Below, piece after piece: positions 26,837 to 35,845 of a stretch of DNA of 39,686 nt. The notes beneath the pieces are model-generated. The model did no database searches. It saw only the letters and a list, made by a program, of their open reading frames with translations, and was not told the DNA's origin. Origin of the DNA: Campylobacter coli LMG 9860 (GTDB lineage: Bacteria; Campylobacterota; Campylobacteria; Campylobacterales; Campylobacteraceae); NCBI RefSeq assembly GCF_000254135.1, contig NZ_AINS01000016.1, positions 1 to 39,686 of the forward strand. The letters are read 5' to 3'. The position numbers and the translations under genes are program-made. Each line of letters begins with the position of its first letter. The first letter of the stretch is position 1.

Positions 26837-27961
26837 ATGATATTTTTTATTTTTTCTTTTGTTACGTTATTGATTTTTGGTTTGGCAAATATTTATATTT
26901 ATAAAAGATTGATTAAGAAAATTTTTATCTTTAAGTATCTTTATAAAATTTTTGCCTTTGTTTTTACTCTGCTTTTTCTAGCTCAAGCGATATTTTTAAT
27001 CTTTCGCAGAAATGAATACCTAAGCGATACTTGGTACGAATTTTTGGCTGCATTGTATGCACCGACTTATTGTTTATTTTTTATAACTTTGGGGCTTGAT
27101 TTTATAAGGCTTATTTTAATGTTAATGGGTAAGATGCATAAAAAATATAGTCTTGCCCTGCGCTCGGTTTTTGATTTAACTATCATAAGCTTAGCAGTAG
27201 TATTGATTTATACAAGTATAAATAACGCTATAAGAGTGCCTGAAATTCAAAGTACGGATATCTATCTTGCCAAACTTGATCGCGACTTAAAAATAGCTAT
27301 GCTTACAGATATACATTTGGGTAAAAATTTGCATAAGGATTTTTTGGATAGGCTCATCGTTGAAGTAAATTTGCAAAAGCCTGATATGGTGGTTATAGTG
27401 GGGGATTTAGTAGATACAAATCCTAAAGAATTGCAAAATTATATTTCAAGGCTTAATGATTTAAAATCCACCTATGGAACTTTTTATGCTTTGGGTAATC
27501 ATGAGTATTATCATGGAGTAGATGAAGTTTTAAATTTACTTAAAGAATACACCAATATGAAAATTTTACTTAACCAAAATTTAGACCTAGGTTTTATAAA
27601 TATCGCAGGACTTGGAGATTTAGCAGGGCTTAGTAAGGGTTTGTACGCTCCTGATTTAGCAAGGGTTAAGGTAGATTTAAACACAAGTAAAGCTAGTATT
27701 TTGCTTGCTCATCAGCCTAAAACAGCCTTGCTCTATAATTTAAGTGATTTTGATCTTATTTTAAGTGGTCATACGCATGGGGGACAAATTTTCCCTTTTA
27801 TGTTTTTAGTAAAGCTTCATCAAGGTTTTATACGTGGGCTTTATGATTTAGGAGAAAATACCAAACTTTTTGTTAGCAGTGGGGCAGGTTTTTGGGGGCC
27901 TAGTTTAAGAGTTTTTGCTCCCAATGAAATTGTAATTTTAAATTTGAAAGGTGAAAAATGA
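26837..27961 (+). CDS. Membrane-anchored metallophosphoesterase (YkuE/YaeI-like)
   Basis: A 374-residue protein. Four N-terminal membrane helices (about 2-20, 32-55, 67-92 and 110-130) precede a calcineurin-like phosphoesterase domain from residue 150 on. Dimetal ligands are visible in order: AMLTDIHLG (DxH), VVIVGDLVDTN (GDxxD), ALGNHEYYH (GNHE), then LLAHQP and LSGHTHGGQIFP (GHxH). The active site would sit on the periplasmic or cytoplasmic membrane face depending on topology. Related proteins hydrolyse UDP-diacylglucosamine-like or other phospholipid substrates; coupling to psd (4-nt overlap) fits a lipid role, which remains inference. It matches Cj0846. Confidence 0.87.
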   Translation: MIFFIFSFVTLLIFGLANIYIYKRLIKKIFIFKYLYKIFAFVFTLLFLAQAIFLIFRRNEYLSDTWYEFLAALYAPTYCLFFITLGLDFIRLILMLMGKMHKKYSLALRSVFDLTIISLAVVLIYTSINNAIRVPEIQSTDIYLAKLDRDLKIAMLTDIHLGKNLHKDFLDRLIVEVNLQKPDMVVIVGDLVDTNPKELQNYISRLNDLKSTYGTFYALGNHEYYHGVDEVLNLLKEYTNMKILLNQNLDLGFINIAGLGDLAGLSKGLYAPDLARVKVDLNTSKASILLAHQPKTALLYNLSDFDLILSGHTHGGQIFPFMFLVKLHQGFIRGLYDLGENTKLFVSSGAGFWGPSLRVFAPNEIVILNLKGEK

Positions 27962-28758
27962 GTTTTTCTAATGAGAGTTCAAGAATTTTTGGACTTATAG
28001 CAGGGGTTGAATTTCCTAGTTTTATACAAAAAATAATCAATGAAAAATATGTCAATTATTTTAAGATCGATATGAGCGAATTTAAAGCTCCTTGTGAATA
28101 TGAAAGCTTAAATGCACTTTTTACAAGATCTTTGCAAATTCCAAGAGAGATAAATGAGGGTTTTATAAGTCCAAGTGATGGGAAAATTTTAGAGTGCGGA
28201 AGTGCTTTTTTAGCAGATAATGCACTCTTTGCTTTTTCGATTAAAGGGCATACTTATAGCATAGAAGAGCTTTTAAAGGATAGTTTTAAAAAAGAAGAAT
28301 TGGAAAATGGGCTTGATTATGTTAATATCTATCTTTCTCCAAGAGATTATCACCGCTATCATAGTCCTTGCAATATGCAAATTTTAAGTGCAACTTACAC
28401 AAGTGGCGCCCTTTATAGTGTAAATGAAAAGCATTTAGAGCGTATTAGTAATTTATATGTAAAAAATGAAAGAGTGAGTTTAAAATGTCAAAATGAAAAG
28501 GGTATTTTTTGGCTTGTGTTTGTAGGAGCTCAAAATGTAGGAAAAATGCGTTTTAAATTTGATACAAGCATACAAACTAATGCAAAATTTTCTCATAATT
28601 TTACTAGAAAATATGAAAATCTAGAGCTTAAAAAAGGTGAAGAATTGGGAAATTTTGAATTAGGTTCTACCATAGTTTTAATTGCTCAAAAAGGACTTTT
28701 AGATATCAAGCTTAAAGCAGGGCAGAATGTTAAATTTGGAGAAAAAATAGCAGATTAA
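27958..28758 (+). CDS. psd: Phosphatidylserine decarboxylase proenzyme
   Basis: A 266-residue membrane-associated enzyme producing phosphatidylethanolamine. The self-cleavage motif LGST is at residues 235-238; cleavage between Gly236 and Ser237 creates the pyruvoyl group. Asp74 in SPSDGKI and His135 in YHRYHSP are the likely partners of the endoprotease triad with Ser237. LFTRSLQIPRE and IKGHTYS are also typical. Translation is coupled to the phosphoesterase (ATGA overlap). It ends against the convergent FlhB-like gene, overlapping by 4 nt. Confidence 0.95.
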   Translation: MSFSNESSRIFGLIAGVEFPSFIQKIINEKYVNYFKIDMSEFKAPCEYESLNALFTRSLQIPREINEGFISPSDGKILECGSAFLADNALFAFSIKGHTYSIEELLKDSFKKEELENGLDYVNIYLSPRDYHRYHSPCNMQILSATYTSGALYSVNEKHLERISNLYVKNERVSLKCQNEKGIFWLVFVGAQNVGKMRFKFDTSIQTNAKFSHNFTRKYENLELKKGEELGNFELGSTIVLIAQKGLLDIKLKAGQNVKFGEKIAD

Positions 28759-29036
28759 TTTTTAGGTGTTTTATTTGCCATTTGATAAATAAAAGCAAAA
28801 ACTTCAGCCACAGCTTTATACATATTGGGCGGAATTTCATCTCCTAAGTCTAATTTACTTAAAATTTCTATCAAATCTTCATCTTCTTTGATAGGAACTC
28901 CGTGTTCTTTAGCTAAAGAGATAATTTTAGCAGCACTTTCTCCTTTGCCGCTAGCAAGAACTTTAGGTGCTGAATTTTTTTCTTTTTGATAGCCTAGAGC
29001 GACAGCTTTTTTGATTGATTTTTTTATCTTGCTCAT
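28755..29036 (-). CDS. Free-standing FlhB C-terminal-domain homologue
   Basis: A 93-residue soluble protein matching the part of FlhB that lies after its NPTH autocleavage site. The opening KKAVALGYQKEKNSAPKVLA parallels the VALKYd...AP.vvAkG segment of FlhB, followed by GVPIKEDEDLIEIL, LGDEIPPNMYKAVAEVFAFIY, which are the classic FlhB C-terminal motifs. No NPTH and no membrane domain are present. It overlaps the FliK-like gene by 4 nt. Such FlhBX/FhlX proteins can stand in for the FlhB C-terminal fragment in other bacteria, so a role in flagellar export specificity is likely. It matches Cj0848c. Confidence 0.87.
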   Translation of the reverse strand: MSKIKKSIKKAVALGYQKEKNSAPKVLASGKGESAAKIISLAKEHGVPIKEDEDLIEILSKLDLGDEIPPNMYKAVAEVFAFIYQMANKTPKN

Positions 29037-31339
29037 ACTTTTTTATCCATACCCATTTCAAGATCTAAATTTTTGGCATTTCTTGTATCAAATTTGCTTC
29101 TTATGATATCTCCTACAAAGAAATTTGCACTTAAAAGTCCTGCTTTATTGATATTTCTTTTAAGTTCGTGAGCATTTTCATAGATGGTTTTTCTAAATTC
29201 AACATTTTCTGCCATGATATTAATATCTATGTATTTATCATTGTTTAAAGAGATAAGAATTTCCAAATCGCCAAGCTTGGCAAATTCAAGTTTAATTTGA
29301 GCAAAAAATTTATCCTTTTTTCCACGCCTAAACATGATCTTAGAATCATCTAAATCCTCCCAAGAAAAGGGCAGATAGGTATTGATAGAATCATTAGCTA
29401 AAGACATGAGTTGATTGAGTTCAATTTGCGCTAAAAGACGATTGGCTTGATTGTATACGGCTTCATTACCTTCGTTTTTGGCTAAATTTGAAATTTGCAA
29501 AAGGGTTGATTTTACATCATGATGTAAAGATTCGGCTATATCCTGCTCGGTTTTTGGTTTAATTTGTGCTAAATCTTTTATGGATAAATTTAATTTATGT
29601 TCTAAGGTTTTTAATTCTGCTTGATTGAGTTTGGCATTTTGAGTATGGGGCTCGAGTTCTTTTAGGCTTTCATTGACTTTTCTTGAAAGATTGCTTAAGC
29701 TTTTGCTTAAATCCTGCACTTGCTCTAAGTCCAAATTTTCTACGCTAAAGGCCAAATTCTTTACAATATTTTGTTTTATAAATTCTTGATTTTTTATGAT
29801 ATTTTGGGCGGTTTGATTGTTTAATTGTTGTGTATTTTGAGTATTGCTTGGATTATTGTTTGGGTTATGAGTGTTTGCTGAAGTTTTGTTTTCTGTTTTT
29901 GTTTCGTAAAATTTAGGATTTTCTTTGGTTATATTTTCTTTAATTTTTTCTTGTTTTTCATCTTTGATTTTATCCTGGTTTGAGGTGGAATTTTTTGTAT
30001 TGTTTTCTGCTTGATTTTCTTCTGTTTTATTTTTTGAATCTTGAGTATTGTCTTTACGATTTTCCGTTTTAGAATCCAAATTTTGATCCTCTTTTGGATG
30101 AAAATCTTCTTGAGATTCTAAATTTTCTTCTTTTTTGATATCTTGTTTTATATCCGCATCATTATCATCTAATGAATTTTCTTTTTTTGGTACTTGAGGG
30201 GATTTTTCTTCACTTTCTTCTTGTTTGATGCTAGAGTCGGGGCTTTCATCTTTGGTATATTCATCATTCTTGTTAATGTCTTCGTTTTGAGCTTTTATAT
30301 CTTCTTTGATATTTTCGTTTTTAATATTTTCATTTTTAATGTTTTCTTTATGATTTAAAAGACTTTCTAAAATACTTTCTTTTTGGGGTGTTTTAGGAAA
30401 ATGATCACCTAGGATATTTTTTAAGGTATTTTCTAATTTTTCAAAAGCTTTTGCACTTTGTTTTAAAAGCTCGGTATCTTTTATCATTAAATTTTCTGGT
30501 CTGTTTAAAGCTTTAAAAAAATCATTTTTTATCGCATTTAATTCTTTTGCAATTTTACTAGCTATAGGAAGAATTTTTTCTTGAGTATGGCTTGGATTTT
30601 TAGCGATATAGTTTTTAAAATTCTCTAGTTTTGAGCTTAAATTTAAAAGAGCTTTAAAAGAGCTTTGATTTAAAATTTGCTTATTTTCATTTTTATTAGA
30701 ATAAATAATATTTCTTAATTCTTTTAAGGTGTCTTTAGGACTTAAATTTGCATTTGCAAGCTGTGCAATTTGCGCACCAATCTTTTCACTGCTAAGACTT
30801 TTAATCATGCTTATAAGAGAATGAAAACTTTTGGGTAATAATTCCTCGTTTAAAGCGTCTTTTAATTTCGCTTCAAAAAAGATACCCGAATTTTTTAACA
30901 ATGGCGCTAAATTACTATTTTTTATTTCACTTGCGGGTTTTAAAATTTGGTTTAATTTATCCAAAACTTGAGTAAAGGTATCGCTTTTTGCAAGTTCTGT
31001 GCTTAAGACTTTTAATTCATTGGCAAAATTAGGAGCTAAATTTAGATTTTTTCCTTGTTTAAGCATAGGTGAGTCAGGATTTTTTTGTGCATTGATTTGA
31101 TCTAAGAGCTTATTGACAAGTTCTTTTAATTTTGCGCTTGTTTCATTTTGAACAAAACGAGTTAAAACTTCTTCATCGCTTGCATTTTTACTTAGTCCCA
31201 AATTTTGTTTTAAGGCTTGAGAAAGTGCTTCTTTAGGATTATCTTTAGAATTTAATTTATCTTTACTTATCCCACTATCGGTTTTTATGTCATTTTTTTG
31301 TGCATTTGCAATTTGGCTTGTAAGTTGAGTATTAATCAT
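29033..31339 (-). CDS. Large FliK-like (hook-length-control-like) protein
   Basis: A 768-residue soluble protein without signal peptide. It starts at ATG 31339, 8 nt inside the MFS gene; a TTG one codon earlier is unnecessary. Residues 1-320 are helical, rich in Leu, Lys, Asn and Ser. About 330-520 is a low-complexity hydrophilic linker of Glu, Lys, Asn, Asp and Gln with short repeats. The last 130 residues (SWEDLDDSKIMFRRGKKDKFFAQIKLE, LGDLEILISLNNDKYIDI, then a helical ending) resemble the FliK C-terminal substrate-switch domain. Long disordered body plus compact C-terminal domain is the FliK layout, and its partner gene is an FlhB C-terminal homologue. C. jejuni has another fliK elsewhere, so this would be a second one. 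It matches Cj0849c. Confidence 0.72.
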   Translation of the reverse strand: MINTQLTSQIANAQKNDIKTDSGISKDKLNSKDNPKEALSQALKQNLGLSKNASDEEVLTRFVQNETSAKLKELVNKLLDQINAQKNPDSPMLKQGKNLNLAPNFANELKVLSTELAKSDTFTQVLDKLNQILKPASEIKNSNLAPLLKNSGIFFEAKLKDALNEELLPKSFHSLISMIKSLSSEKIGAQIAQLANANLSPKDTLKELRNIIYSNKNENKQILNQSSFKALLNLSSKLENFKNYIAKNPSHTQEKILPIASKIAKELNAIKNDFFKALNRPENLMIKDTELLKQSAKAFEKLENTLKNILGDHFPKTPQKESILESLLNHKENIKNENIKNENIKEDIKAQNEDINKNDEYTKDESPDSSIKQEESEEKSPQVPKKENSLDDNDADIKQDIKKEENLESQEDFHPKEDQNLDSKTENRKDNTQDSKNKTEENQAENNTKNSTSNQDKIKDEKQEKIKENITKENPKFYETKTENKTSANTHNPNNNPSNTQNTQQLNNQTAQNIIKNQEFIKQNIVKNLAFSVENLDLEQVQDLSKSLSNLSRKVNESLKELEPHTQNAKLNQAELKTLEHKLNLSIKDLAQIKPKTEQDIAESLHHDVKSTLLQISNLAKNEGNEAVYNQANRLLAQIELNQLMSLANDSINTYLPFSWEDLDDSKIMFRRGKKDKFFAQIKLEFAKLGDLEILISLNNDKYIDINIMAENVEFRKTIYENAHELKRNINKAGLLSANFFVGDIIRSKFDTRNAKNLDLEMGMDKKV
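30308..30352 (-). repeat. Three imperfect 15-bp tandem units in the FliK-like gene
   Basis: Units at 30308-30322, 30323-30337 and 30338-30352 encode a repeated N-I-K-N-E pattern in the low-complexity linker. Because the unit is 15 bp, copy-number change would keep the frame. Confidence 0.6.
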
Positions 31340-32519
31340 CAAGCATCACCATATTTCCTGGTTTTTTCTTAAATTTTTTATTTAAAATATTGGGTTTATT
31401 AACTGCAAAAAGGATAAGAAATCCAAGAGAGGCTATATAAAACCAAACAAAACCATCTGTATTAAAATATTGTATTAAAAATCCTAAAATTAAAGGACCA
31501 AACAAAGAGCCTAAAGAATAACAAAATAAAACCCCACGACCCAGTTCAACGCCTTGATTTTTGTTTGTTAGCATATCATTAGCCCTTGCAAGAGCTAGAG
31601 CATAAAGACAAAAAACTCCTATACCAAGTAAAATGCCTAAAAAATATTGCATATACAAATGAAGTTTAAAAAAAGCAAAGATAAGCATGGTAAAAAAACC
31701 TATGCTTGAGCAAGTGATGATTGCGAATTTTCGTCCCATTTTATCAGAAATACTTCCTACTACAATTTGGGCTAAAAATCCACCCAGCACCCCACAAAAC
31801 ATAAAATAAGAAACTTCTTGAGCTCCAAAGCCTTGTAAAAGTATAAACAAAGACGCCATAGAAAAAAACCCATTAATAAGCATTCCAGCTATAAAACTTG
31901 TAACAATAGCTAAAGGAGCTATATCAAAAATTTTAGGTATAGAAATAGGACTTGGTGCGGGCAAGACGGGTTCTTTGATCTTGATTAAATTTAAAGGCAA
32001 TGATGAAAGCAAGATAAGTGCTGCACTTAAAATAAATATATTATGCTTGTTTAAATCTAAAGCAATAATCAAAATCCCAATACCAAACGCAAGATAAAAT
32101 ACGATTTCATAAAAACCTAAAATTCTAGAACGAACGGCGTTTTTGCTTTTTTCATTAAGCCATGATTCTATTACCATTAAAAGCCCATAATAGCAAATTC
32201 CTATAAAAAATCTTAAAATCGCCCAAAAAACAAGATTTTCACTAAGGGTATGAAGCATAGCAGAAATTCCAAACACCGCACCAAATAAACCAAAAGATCT
32301 TATATGTCCTATGCGAGAGATGATTTTATGTGCTCCGATGGTGCCTATAAGGGCTCCTATAAAAAAGCAAGAGCTTAGCACTCCAACAGCCAAGGAGCTT
32401 TCTTTATTTTCTTTTAAAATAACACCTATGGAGCTTACGATCAAGGCATTGCCTGCAAACAAAAATGTCATACTGGCAAAAAGTGCTGTCATGGATCTAA
32501 TGATTTTTTTTGGACTCAT
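31332..32519 (-). CDS. Major facilitator superfamily transporter
   Basis: A 395-residue integral membrane protein with twelve hydrophobic segments. The loop between helices 2 and 3 carries GAHKIISRIGHIRSFG, a loose form of the MFS motif G-x-L-a-D-r-x-G-r-k/r; a better copy, GSISDKMGRKFAI, appears between helices 8 and 9. This profile resembles the YcaD/drug-resistance-type MFS group, but no substrate can be named. The start overlaps the preceding membrane gene by 23 nt, and its stop region overlaps the FliK-like start by 8 nt. It matches Cj0850c. Confidence 0.86.
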   Translation of the reverse strand: MSPKKIIRSMTALFASMTFLFAGNALIVSSIGVILKENKESSLAVGVLSSCFFIGALIGTIGAHKIISRIGHIRSFGLFGAVFGISAMLHTLSENLVFWAILRFFIGICYYGLLMVIESWLNEKSKNAVRSRILGFYEIVFYLAFGIGILIIALDLNKHNIFILSAALILLSSLPLNLIKIKEPVLPAPSPISIPKIFDIAPLAIVTSFIAGMLINGFFSMASLFILLQGFGAQEVSYFMFCGVLGGFLAQIVVGSISDKMGRKFAIITCSSIGFFTMLIFAFFKLHLYMQYFLGILLGIGVFCLYALALARANDMLTNKNQGVELGRGVLFCYSLGSLFGPLILGFLIQYFNTDGFVWFYIASLGFLILFAVNKPNILNKKFKKKPGNMVMLDD

Positions 32520-33000
32520 ATCTTCTTATATACAGCATAAAAATAAAAACACATACTAGCAAGGATGAAATTCCACATATATAGGATAAAATATCTAATT
32601 TATCTTGACGATGTAAAAATAAAAATCCCGCAACTAAAACCCCATAGGCTATCAATTTAAATAAGGCAAAAAACAAAGTAAAAAAGCGTAACCTATCTTT
32701 AAAATTTAGAGATAAATCGTCTTTAATGGAAATAAATTTAACAATTCTAGGTAACTTTTCTATCTTTTTTATATAAAATAAACTCGGATAAATGAAATCT
32801 TTTTGATGGTTTTTTGCTTGAGCTAGGATAAATTTCTTATAATTAGAATAAGAAGTAAAAACGATCAATAAAATGCTAAAAAAAGCAAATTCATAGCTTA
32901 AAATTATATTTAAATTTATCCATTTAAAAATAACAAGAATGCAATAAAACAAGACGTGAATTAAGCACAAGATAATAAAAAAAGCTTTTTTATTTTCCAT
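32497..33000 (-). CDS. Integral membrane protein, unknown
   Basis: A 167-residue protein with four membrane helices (about 7-24, 30-48, 105-125 and 133-155), split by a basic cytoplasmic loop (about 50-100) containing KNHQKDFIYPSLFYIKKIEKL-type residues. No motif of a known family was recognised. It overlaps both neighbours (11 nt with the AtpZ-like gene, 23 nt with the MFS gene), so it belongs to the hemL operon. It matches Cj0851c. Confidence 0.75.
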   Translation of the reverse strand: MENKKAFFIILCLIHVLFYCILVIFKWINLNIILSYEFAFFSILLIVFTSYSNYKKFILAQAKNHQKDFIYPSLFYIKKIEKLPRIVKFISIKDDLSLNFKDRLRFFTLFFALFKLIAYGVLVAGFLFLHRQDKLDILSYICGISSLLVCVFIFMLYIRRYESKKNH

Positions 33001-33295
33001 TATCTTGTTCTTTTTGGCGAATTTTCTCTTTTATAAACTCGTCTCTTTGTTGAAATTCTCCATAGCTTTTAACTTGTGATTTATAGGTTTTATAAACATT
33101 AAGTATTGCTGCTGCAACACCCCAAAATACACCCAGCCAAAAAAGCCAAGGGTAGGGTGTAAATTTTTTTAACAAATACCCCACGCCAATCCCGATTAAA
33201 ATAGCAACGACCATGGAAATTCCAAGACTAAGCCCATCTGCGGCTTCTATAGTCTTGCGAATGATTTTTTGTCTTTTATTAGAATTCTCACTCAT
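32990..33295 (-). CDS. AtpZ/AtpI-like small membrane protein
   Basis: A 101-residue protein with two transmembrane helices (about 22-42 and 49-68) in a hairpin. The [22 protein letters not shown] helix, the [17 protein letters not shown] second helix and the following NVYKTYK are typical of the AtpZ/AtpI family (F0F1 ATPase chaperone-like), which assists c-ring assembly or Mg2+ uptake in other bacteria. The ATP synthase genes are not in this window. The tail is hydrophilic and charged. It overlaps hemL by 4 nt. The family call is good; the exact role is not established. Confidence 0.72.
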   Translation of the reverse strand: MSENSNKRQKIIRKTIEAADGLSLGISMVVAILIGIGVGYLLKKFTPYPWLFWLGVFWGVAAAILNVYKTYKSQVKSYGEFQQRDEFIKEKIRQKEQDNGK

Positions 33296-34566
33296 AGTTT
33301 CTTAAAGCTTTCATGTGTACTTTGTAGGGTTTTATCGATATGCTCTTTATTCATTTTAGCGCAGATAAATCCTGTTTCAAATTGAGAAGGAGCTAGATAA
33401 ATTCCATTTTTAAGCATGTTTTGATGAAATTTAGAAAAGAGTTTAAGATCAGATTTTAAAGCATTTTTATAATTATATACTGGATCTTGCGTGAAAAAAT
33501 ATCCAAACATAGAACCCACATAGCAAGTTTGTAAAGCAATACCTCTTTCATTTGCAAGTTCTTTCATTCCCTTAGTAAGCCTTTTGGCTAATTTTCCAAG
33601 TTTAGTATAAAGATCTTTTTTCTTTTTGGCTTTAGATAAACTAGCAATTCCTGCAGCCATTGCCAAAGGATTTCCACTGAGTGTTCCTGCTTGATAAACT
33701 CCTCCTAATGGACTTAAAATATCCATGATTTCTGCTCTAGCTGCAAAAGCTGCTGCAGGTACGCCTCCACCTATAACCTTGCCAAAAGTAACGATATCTG
33801 CTTGTATGTGATTGATACCATAAGAGCCAAGATATGAAGCTCTGTATCCACTCATCACTTCATCAAAGATGAGCAAGGTATCGTTTTCTTTGCAAATTTT
33901 GACAAGCTCTTCTAAGAAATCTTGCTTGCCAGGAACTAATCCCATATTTCCTGCAATAGGTTCGATAATAACACAAGCAATGTCTTTATTTTTCTCAAAA
34001 AGCTCTTTTACGCTTTCTATATCGTTATAAGTTGCTACTAGAGTATGCTTTGCTACATCTGCTAAAACCCCTAAAGAGCTCGGTGAATTAAAAGTAGCAG
34101 CGCCACTTCCAGCACTTACAAGTAAAGAATCTGAATGCCCGTGATAGCAACCTTCAAATTTTAGAATTTTATCTTTTTTGGTAAAACCGCGAGCAAGGCG
34201 TATGGCACTCATGGTCGCTTCTGTACCACTGCTTACAAAGCGAATTTTATCTAAATGCGGAAAGTCTTCTAAAACAAGCTCGGCCAGTTGTGTTTCTAGC
34301 AAAGTCGGCGCACCAAAGCTTGAACCCTTTTTTAAAGCCTCATTGCAAGCTTTTAATATATCTTTATCGCAATGCCCAAAAAGCAAAGGTCCCCAACTTT
34401 GCACATAATCAATATAGCTATTGCCTTCTATATCAAAAATATGAGCTCCCTTTCCATGGGATATAAATCTAGGCTCACTTTGCACATTGGCAAAAGCACG
34501 AACAGGAGAATTTACACCTCCTGCAATAAGACTGCAAGCTATTTTAAAAGCTTTTTTGTTTGTCAT
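33292..34566 (-). CDS. hemL: Glutamate-1-semialdehyde 2,1-aminomutase
   Basis: A 424-residue class III PLP aminotransferase making 5-aminolevulinate in the C5 haem pathway. N-terminal [10 protein letters not shown] is the diagnostic HemL start, [18 protein letters not shown] and [12 protein letters not shown] are PLP-pocket motifs, [12 protein letters not shown] contains the PLP-pyridine Asp, and [11 protein letters not shown] the Schiff-base Lys (about 264). It overlaps the upstream cytochrome gene and the downstream AtpZ-like gene by 4 nt each. Placement beside a c-type cytochrome fits a haem link. Confidence 0.96.
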   Translation of the reverse strand: MTNKKAFKIACSLIAGGVNSPVRAFANVQSEPRFISHGKGAHIFDIEGNSYIDYVQSWGPLLFGHCDKDILKACNEALKKGSSFGAPTLLETQLAELVLEDFPHLDKIRFVSSGTEATMSAIRLARGFTKKDKILKFEGCYHGHSDSLLVSAGSGAATFNSPSSLGVLADVAKHTLVATYNDIESVKELFEKNKDIACVIIEPIAGNMGLVPGKQDFLEELVKICKENDTLLIFDEVMSGYRASYLGSYGINHIQADIVTFGKVIGGGVPAAAFAARAEIMDILSPLGGVYQAGTLSGNPLAMAAGIASLSKAKKKKDLYTKLGKLAKRLTKGMKELANERGIALQTCYVGSMFGYFFTQDPVYNYKNALKSDLKLFSKFHQNMLKNGIYLAPSQFETGFICAKMNKEHIDKTLQSTHESFKKL

Positions 34567-34910
34567 TTTTGCTCCTTTTTAGATTGCTTGATGTAATTAT
34601 ATAAGGTTATAATTTCATCATTGGTTAATGAGTAATTTGGCATGATCGATTTTGCATCTTTGTCTTGATTAAGAGAATTTTGAAATTCTTCAAAACTAAG
34701 ATTTTGAATACTTGGGACTTTATAGGCTGTTTTAACTCCATTTTTCATATAAAAACCTAGAGTTTGTTCGCTTCCATCGTTACCATGGCATTTTTTACAA
34801 CTAATACCCCTTGGGTTTTCATAGAGCATTTTCGAATACTCTTTAAGTGTTATGAAATCAGAAGCAAAAAGATTTAAAATAGCTCCTAGAAATATTAAAA
34901 CAGCTTTCAA
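34563..34910 (-). CDS. Periplasmic monohaem cytochrome c
   Basis: A 115-residue exported cytochrome c. The signal peptide spans residues 1-17 (ending FAS). Haem attaches at Cys38 and Cys41 with His42 as ligand ([11 protein letters not shown]); Met90 in SIMPNYSLT is the probable sixth ligand, and the final helix [12 protein letters not shown] is typical of class I cytochromes. It likely carries electrons in the periplasm to a terminal reductase or oxidase. It leads the hemL operon and is divergent from folD across 77 bp. It matches Cj0854c. Confidence 0.9.
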   Translation of the reverse strand: MKAVLIFLGAILNLFASDFITLKEYSKMLYENPRGISCKKCHGNDGSEQTLGFYMKNGVKTAYKVPSIQNLSFEEFQNSLNQDKDAKSIMPNYSLTNDEIITLYNYIKQSKKEQK

Positions 34911-34942
34911 AATTTCACCTTGTTAATGAAGTTTTAATATGA

Positions 34943-34948
34943 TACAAT
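34943..34948 (+). promoter_or_regulatory. Probable -10 box for folD-lepB
   Basis: TACAAT preceded by ATGA lies 39 nt before the folD ATG. AAGGAAA just before the ATG is the ribosome binding site. Confidence 0.4.
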
Positions 34949-34987
34949 TTTTACTTTAAAAAAGTGATAAATTTATAAAGGAAAAGA

Positions 34988-35845
34988 ATGACTTTGCTTG
35001 ATGGTAAAGCTTTAAGCGCCAAGATTAAACAAGAACTTAAAGAAAAAAACAAAATGTTAAAAGAAAATGGAGTAGAAACTTGCCTTGCGGTAATTTTAGT
35101 AGGTAATGATCCAGCAAGTCAAACTTATGTCAATTCTAAAGCTAAAGCTTGCGAAGAATGTGATATAAAATCTTTGGTTTATCGTTTGGATGAAAATACA
35201 ACTCAAAATGAGCTTTTAGCTCTTATTAATACCTTAAATCACGATGATAGTGTCCACGGAATTTTAGTTCAGCTTCCTTTACCAAAACATATCAGCAAGG
35301 ATTTAATTTTAGAAAGTATCATCAGTAGTAAGGATGTGGATGGCTTTCATCCTATTAATGTGGGTTATTTAAATTTAGGTTTGGAAAGTGGATTTTTACC
35401 TTGCACTCCACTTGGCGTTATGAAACTTTTAAAAGCTTATGATATCAATCTTGAAGGACTAGATAGCGTTGTAATCGGTGCTTCAAATATAGTAGGTCGT
35501 CCTATGGCTACCATGCTTTTAAATGCGGGTTGTACGGTAAGTATTTGTCATATAAAAACAAAAGATTTGAGCGCTTATACTCAAAAAGCAGATTTGATTA
35601 TAGTAGCAGCAGGATGTGTTAATTTGCTTCGTGCAGATATGGTTAAAGAGGGTGCTATTATAATTGATGTAGGAATTAATCGCCTTGAAAATGGCAAAAT
35701 AGTAGGCGATGTGGATTTTGAAGAGGTTTCAAAAAAAGCCAGTTTTATAACCCCTGTTCCAGGCGGTGTAGGCCCTATGACTATAGCGATGCTTTTGGAA
35801 AACACAGTAAAATCAGCTAAAAATAGTTTAAAATCAGGAATATAA
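34988..35845 (+). CDS. folD: Methylenetetrahydrofolate dehydrogenase/cyclohydrolase
   Basis: A 285-residue bifunctional cytoplasmic enzyme interconverting 5,10-methylene-, methenyl- and 10-formyl-THF. Substrate-site motifs are QTYVNSKAKACEE (catalytic Tyr-x3-Lys), GILVQLPLPKHI and FLPCTPLGVM. The cofactor Rossmann loop is VIGASNIVGRPMA (about 161-173), and PVPGGVGPMTIAML ends the fold. It has normal length, and its TAA immediately abuts the lepB ATG. Confidence 0.96.
   Translation: MTLLDGKALSAKIKQELKEKNKMLKENGVETCLAVILVGNDPASQTYVNSKAKACEECDIKSLVYRLDENTTQNELLALINTLNHDDSVHGILVQLPLPKHISKDLILESIISSKDVDGFHPINVGYLNLGLESGFLPCTPLGVMKLLKAYDINLEGLDSVVIGASNIVGRPMATMLLNAGCTVSICHIKTKDLSAYTQKADLIIVAAGCVNLLRADMVKEGAIIIDVGINRLENGKIVGDVDFEEVSKKASFITPVPGGVGPMTIAMLLENTVKSAKNSLKSGI

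Noticed and set aside
28755-29036. FlhB-like protein as a truncated pseudogene of flhB
   Set aside because: The frame begins cleanly with its own start overlapping the upstream gene, and detached FlhB C-terminal proteins are known in other flagellated bacteria.
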